A DNA stretch of 56,273 nt from Spirochaetia bacterium UBA5763 (GTDB taxonomy: Bacteria; Spirochaetota; UBA4802; UBA5550), in NCBI GenBank assembly GCA_002418835.1, contig DIEX01000022.1:1-56273 (forward strand). The letters are read 5' to 3'. Below, piece after piece: positions 54,001 to 56,273 of the stretch. Both the position numbers and the translations under genes were made by a program. Below the pieces are notes generated by a model that was given only the letters and a program-made list of their open reading frames with translations, made no database searches and was not told the origin of the DNA. Position 1 is the first letter of the stretch. Every line of letters starts with the position of its first letter.

Positions 54001-54065
54001 GCGAAATTAAGGACGCCATTCTTGGTGTTATTGAAGAACTTGTGGCACCGGTTGAGCAGAAGTGA
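51042..54065 (+). CDS. PPDK/PEP-synthase-like phosphotransferase lacking the PEP barrel
   Basis: 1007 residues. The first 460 are helical and unrecognised. A PPDK-type ATP-binding domain follows (about 475-820), with IGGKGFSQIRN, LLLMARSGSVVSMPGILDTV, SGVFFTRNPNTGRI and IEFAIRGG. A PEP-utiliser swivelling domain (about 850-970) has phosphohistidine GGVTSHAALVAIGEGKPCV (His near 916). The C-terminal TIM barrel of PPDK, which handles pyruvate/PEP, is absent. Rifampicin phosphotransferase has the same two domains with a different acceptor domain. The acceptor here may be bound by the N-terminal part. AGAGG precedes the ATG. Confidence 0.82.
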   Translation: MNIGSGKYGEIKLVDDISRLLAGLCGENEISVIKEKLVDIVLFIRYEMKTRGSLKGEKTESLGQLETDVISFLDSYNGSSFDEIYPLMYELIKQIPKFNIYGIDITELRDIAHDFDAEYRYDPIFGSIAADIRKLTHQHLSDKVISKIEKFEQFLHSDKTSAMIDGSTVYNVTADSKEDLLESEIFQELIELKNKLKIAWSDRGENKNGVSRDEFFRVIEDNLQGLITDEIRSLRSYDNFAAHVNRAKEILAEKEWVDISIGKLRYNLKKLIEEISGDSVSRKGELIFRLITTDSLLEQISFIYYSNLVNTKFRIITDELYVDSLHVLVDLAFCVRSVGHGTKILGRFAFLIERILQQLDSRPDRVAHFPSIVEAMNSELENNFLSIKELYYSYLADRDNAPALTAILNNIIREKTTHVLGNLINSIKNYDVRKSAEPFQKVLAELKKRDKLTIKDFVYSFGTDVDESIGALEKNEFIGGKGFSQIRNSRIIRSTKLPKFEVPRGYGFSALTWYHMQKGYFTVDDIRTEILRMIKKLEKRTGKKLGDGSNPLLLMARSGSVVSMPGILDTVSHIGINREIVEQWSKTLNEPARAYQAYITFMLSYAKSVLGIDTDSLVKETGFDSYVTVFREGMFIMMDVAEAIFQLIQERGCGALIPDDPYEQVCKSAIAVFRSFENDVVKRQTIHLGIPEQFQTGCLIQECVPVLSSEDCSGVFFTRNPNTGRIGSSYEEQIEFGDGFFGNVIADGAITPGNTDDFIRLHPEHFESFRKFKYTDERIQRFPTDIEFAIRGGVTYIVQSRVLKQSPVAKIINSYEFYKENIYTKYKLIKRTAFGLNKKIIGTYLDRKALNEAPVIAQGKPVNGGAVRGRLIIDQNSISLFDGKLIFLTESNVPPKVIMAENRFCGYISKEGGVTSHAALVAIGEGKPCVTDIHWEYSKDQGHEDEIILGSAIFHEGDFITLDANTGMIYKEDIPVLEVSIVDSEYGEIKDAILGVIEELVAPVEQK

Positions 54066-54216
54066 TAATACATAAAAAAGGTTTACAAATAATTTAAGAT
54101 ATATTAAAAGATTTCTCAGTCGCTATCGCTTCTTCGAAATGACTTTCCGGGTATGTCTCTGCCCTTTTACCGGTCTGTGAAATATTAAATGAAGTAAAAA
54201 CTATTCAGGGTTAATA
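54066..54216. other. spacer with a repeat remnant
   Basis: TTCTCAGTCGCTATCGCTTC then TTCGAAATGACTTTCCGGG looks like half of a dispersed repeat similar to the TGTCATTCC family. No gene seen. Confidence 0.3.
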
Positions 54217-54894
54217 ATGGATTATATTTATATTTCTAAAATATTTGCAACAATACTATTCGGCCTTATGCTCGGTTTTCTTTCATCAATCCCGGTAGGG
54301 GCTGTTCAGCTTGAAGTAATAAAAAAAACCATTAACGGGCACACCAAACCTGCCATAGTTACAGCCCTGGGTTCCGCCACATCTGACCTGCTATACGGCA
54401 TGCTTACCCTTTTCGGGTTCGGGCACTTTCTACTGCATAAAGATTTCCAGATAGTAATATATATTTTAGGTATAGTTGTCCTCTCCTACCTGATTTATAA
54501 GTCATACAGGGAGAGGGAGTATATGCTTCACGAGGAGAAGAGGGTCAGGTACAAAAAGAGGCTCTCCTTTCTCACAGGTTTTACTATTGCAGTGACCAAT
54601 CCCGGCATGATTATATGGTGGTTCATAGGATTCAGGCTCTTTGCAGACCTTAACCTCTTTGCAGAGATAACCTTCCCCGTAAAGCTCTGCTTTGTAATAT
54701 CAGGAGCTTTGGGGCTTGCTCTCTACCTGATTACCGAAGCGGCAATACTCCATAAGTACCAGAAGTCCTTTTCAGAAAAATTCCTTTACAAAGCCAATAC
54801 TTTCCTGATGTTTATATTAAGCTTCCTTACGCTTTATTTTATCTATAAACTTATTATAATCGTCTGGAATATTAAGTGTCTTCCAAGTCTTTAA
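54217..54894 (+). CDS. LysE-type translocator
   Basis: 225 residues with six hydrophobic helices. The LysE-superfamily mark SSIPVGAVQLEVIKKTINGH lies after the first helix, and the second half repeats the pattern with TGFTIAVTNPGMIIWWFIG. Such proteins export amino acids or related small compounds. The MBL-fold gene follows after 25 bases. Substrate unknown. Confidence 0.85.
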   Translation: MDYIYISKIFATILFGLMLGFLSSIPVGAVQLEVIKKTINGHTKPAIVTALGSATSDLLYGMLTLFGFGHFLLHKDFQIVIYILGIVVLSYLIYKSYREREYMLHEEKRVRYKKRLSFLTGFTIAVTNPGMIIWWFIGFRLFADLNLFAEITFPVKLCFVISGALGLALYLITEAAILHKYQKSFSEKFLYKANTFLMFILSFLTLYFIYKLIIIVWNIKCLPSL

Positions 54895-54919
54895 AAAAAT
54901 AACTCCCCGGGAGGGTTCC

Positions 54920-55912
54920 ATGCTCTTCTTACAAATCATTTTCTCATTAGTCCTTCTTATATCTCTGCTTATCTTTATTAAAATTTTTAAAATGAGACGC
55001 GGCCGTGCAAAAGCTGAAGCTGAACTCTCTCAGATTAAAATAGAAAAGCTGAAAAATTTCGGGTCTGTCAAAAGCCTCTCTTTTTTACCGCTGATAGATT
55101 ATTATACAGATGACCCTGATTTAGCCACAGAGGACGGGGTCTCATACCTTGTAAAGGCTGATGATAAAACAATTCTTTTTGACGCAGGTTATAATAAAAA
55201 CGGTGAAGACCCGTCACCCCTGCTGCGGAATATGAAAAAGCTCGGGCATAAACCTGCTGAAATTGATATGATCTTCCTGAGCCACAGGCATAGAGACCAT
55301 GTCGGAGGCACAGCTGCTGAATCAAGGAATGAGTTTACTCTTTCAGCAGGGCCTGTTAAGATGAAAAAAATTCCGGTGTTCACCCCCTCTGAAATTAAAC
55401 CCGCGCAGAATCATCCTGACCTCCCGGTAACTATTGTTAAAGAACCCTTGATAATCGACAAGGGAATTGTAAGCATAGGCGCGTACCCCAGGTCTCTCTT
55501 TCTTATAGGATACACCACAGAGCACTCACTTGCTGTTAATGTTAAAGGGAAGGGGATTGTACTTATCATCGGCTGCGGACACCAGGGTATCCATGCCATC
55601 ATTGAGAGAGCAAAGCAGATATTTGACGAGCCTATATACGCGGTTATCGGCGGCCTCCACTTCCCGGTAAATGGCGGGCGAATGATGGTGGGCCCGCTTA
55701 ATATGCAGAACCTGGTTGGAGTTGACCGTAACCCCTTCAGAGGCATAACAGAGAAGGATGTTAACTCCGCCATTGCCCTCTTGAAATCGCTTAACCCCGC
55801 CATAGTGGCGCTCTCTCCTCATGACAGCTCTGACTGGGCTCTTGATAAATTCAGGGATGCCTTTGGGGAGAGATACAGAGATATCAAGGTAGGTGTAGAG
55901 ATAAAGATTTGA
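54920..55912 (+). CDS. metallo-beta-lactamase-fold hydrolase, COG1237 type
   Basis: 330 residues. An N-terminal helix (FLQIIFSLVLLISLLIFI) is an anchor or signal. The metal motif is LSHRHRDHVGG. IIGCGHQGIHAIIERAKQIF and AVIGGLHFP, with further histidine ligands, fit COG1237, a group related to dihydropterin-aminobenzene phosphate synthases of archaea. The bacterial role is unknown. A GGGAGGG site precedes the ATG. Confidence 0.82.
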   Translation: MLFLQIIFSLVLLISLLIFIKIFKMRRGRAKAEAELSQIKIEKLKNFGSVKSLSFLPLIDYYTDDPDLATEDGVSYLVKADDKTILFDAGYNKNGEDPSPLLRNMKKLGHKPAEIDMIFLSHRHRDHVGGTAAESRNEFTLSAGPVKMKKIPVFTPSEIKPAQNHPDLPVTIVKEPLIIDKGIVSIGAYPRSLFLIGYTTEHSLAVNVKGKGIVLIIGCGHQGIHAIIERAKQIFDEPIYAVIGGLHFPVNGGRMMVGPLNMQNLVGVDRNPFRGITEKDVNSAIALLKSLNPAIVALSPHDSSDWALDKFRDAFGERYRDIKVGVEIKI

Positions 55913-55991
55913 GGTTAGTCCTCTGAGTTTCAGTCAATAATCTCCTGCTGCAATGAAGTAACACCCGTAACGGATTGAAATTCTGCAAACC

Positions 55992-56028
55992 GGCCCCCGC
56001 ACCCCCGGAAGGGGGCAAGGCTGTTTTT
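55992..56028 (+). terminator. CCCCCGCACCC hairpin element, copy 2, with T-tract
   Basis: GCCCCC pairs with GGGGGC around an 11-12-base loop, and TTTTTTTT follows 7 bases later. It probably ends the LysE-MBL operon. Confidence 0.6.
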
Positions 56029-56137
56029 TTTCTTATCATAAACTTTGTTTTGAAAACCGGATTCTGACTGTATTGAATTAAAAAAGCATAAGTGAACAAT
56101 ATCTTTTAATTACACTTAAATGAATTAATTCTTTAAT

Positions 56138-56163
56138 CTTTGCCCCCTCCGGGTGCGGGGGCC
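56138..56163 (-). terminator. CCCCCGCACCC hairpin element, copy 3, inverted
   Basis: On the minus strand this reads GGCCCCCGCACCCGGAGGGG then GCAAAG, the same as copy 2 apart from a shorter loop. It lies two bases after the stop codon of the repeat-protein gene and is its likely terminator. Confidence 0.55.
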
Positions 56164-56164
56164 G

Positions 56165-56273
56165 TTAAGTATCGGCGTTGACTGAAATTGCATTGATTTC
56201 AATACAATTTACATTGAATTCAAACGGATTTGCATCGATATCAATACAATTTACATTGAAATCAATTGAATTT
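56165..56273 (-). CDS. C-terminal end of a heptad-repeat protein (cut by the window)
   Basis: On the minus strand the frame reads in from beyond the window and stops at TAA (56167-56165). The 36 visible residues repeat every seven: IDFNVNC, IDIDANP, FEFNVNC, IEINAIS, then VNADT. Alternating hydrophobic and Asn/Asp/Glu positions suggest a beta-solenoid surface or fibre protein. Stop codon plus hairpin downstream support a real gene end. The plus strand is also open here from 56169, so the coding strand is inferred. Confidence 0.5.
   Translation of the reverse strand, partial: NSIDFNVNCIDIDANPFEFNVNCIEINAISVNADT
56190..56273. repeat. 21-base tandem repeats, four units
   Basis: Units at 56190-56210, 56211-56231, 56232-56252 and 56253-56273 share CATTGAxxTCAA and end in ATTT. 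Odd and even units are most alike, so the real unit may be 42 bases. The array continues beyond the window. Confidence 0.8.

Noticed and set aside
55913..56164. Mobile element bounded by the two inverted CCCCCGCACCC copies
   Set aside because: Each copy is placed as a terminator of a different gene and nothing between them resembles an element core.
56190..56273. CRISPR array or replication iterons at the right edge
   Set aside because: Units are contiguous, without spacers, and the frame is open with a stop and hairpin after it, so a coding repeat explains them better.

Overview
The window is chromosomal DNA of a flagellated bacterium, most likely an anaerobic member of the Spirochaetota outside the well-studied genera. 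The best evidence is the pair of adjacent FlaB-type flagellins, which carry the spirochaetal motif ASMWFHMGANQNQR (first copy) and the N-terminus INHNMSAI. They are followed by flaG and an unusually long fliD. A sulfide-dependent homocysteine cassette, ferredoxin-type clusters and an Isf-like iron-sulfur flavoprotein point to anaerobic life. Coding density is high. I see no tRNA, rRNA, CRISPR array, phage or complete insertion sequence.

Left part (1-9,500). A hicB antitoxin is followed by a hicA reading frame with no usable start codon, then a divergent phosphoglycerate kinase (-). Next come an ArsR-methyltransferase fusion regulator (SahR-like) with a perfect inverted-repeat operator, and ahcY. 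The rest is a hotdog thioesterase, small proteins of unknown function, a tandem-flavodoxin iron-sulfur protein, a cardiolipin-synthase-type phospholipase D and a DUF4321 protein.

Housekeeping operon (9,700-16,900). The order is rpsB-tsf-pyrH-frr-uppS-cdsA-dxr-rseP: translation, UMP kinase, isoprenoid and phospholipid synthesis, and the site-2 protease. A long leader with serial hairpins precedes rpsB, and a partial terminator separates rpsB from tsf.

Regulation and sulfur part (17,000-26,400). A hybrid histidine kinase has lost its ATP-binding motifs. Three tandem hsp20 genes sit behind a CIRCE operator of exceptional length. A minus-strand cluster joins the homocysteine-biosynthesis genes (HcyBio/DUF39, UPF0280, NIL-ferredoxin) to a NarL-type sensor and response regulator.

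Middle (26,600-35,200). This holds an exported protein with a radical SAM enzyme, an SH3b protein with archaeal-type phosphoglycerate mutase (apgM), a WG-repeat protein and a FadD-type acyl-CoA ligase.

Flagellar region (35,200-41,600). Two flaB genes each have a long structured leader with a boxA-like element. They are followed by flaG, fliD (with a good sigma-28-type promoter) and a helical protein of unknown function.

Right part (41,800-56,273). This holds argH, sanA-like, DUF3047, an acyltransferase with a glycosyltransferase, a membrane AraC-type regulator, a CoA-transferase, a PP2C/SpoIIE-like protein lacking key aspartates, a 1007-residue PPDK-like protein without a PEP barrel, a LysE-type exporter and an MBL hydrolase. 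The window ends inside a heptad-repeat gene on the minus strand.

Several dispersed palindromic elements run through intergenic spaces (a TGTCATTCCGG family and a CCCCCGCACCC hairpin). Two unrelated spacers carry the same hairpin, TGAAACAGGATGTTTCA, inside larger predicted RNA folds.
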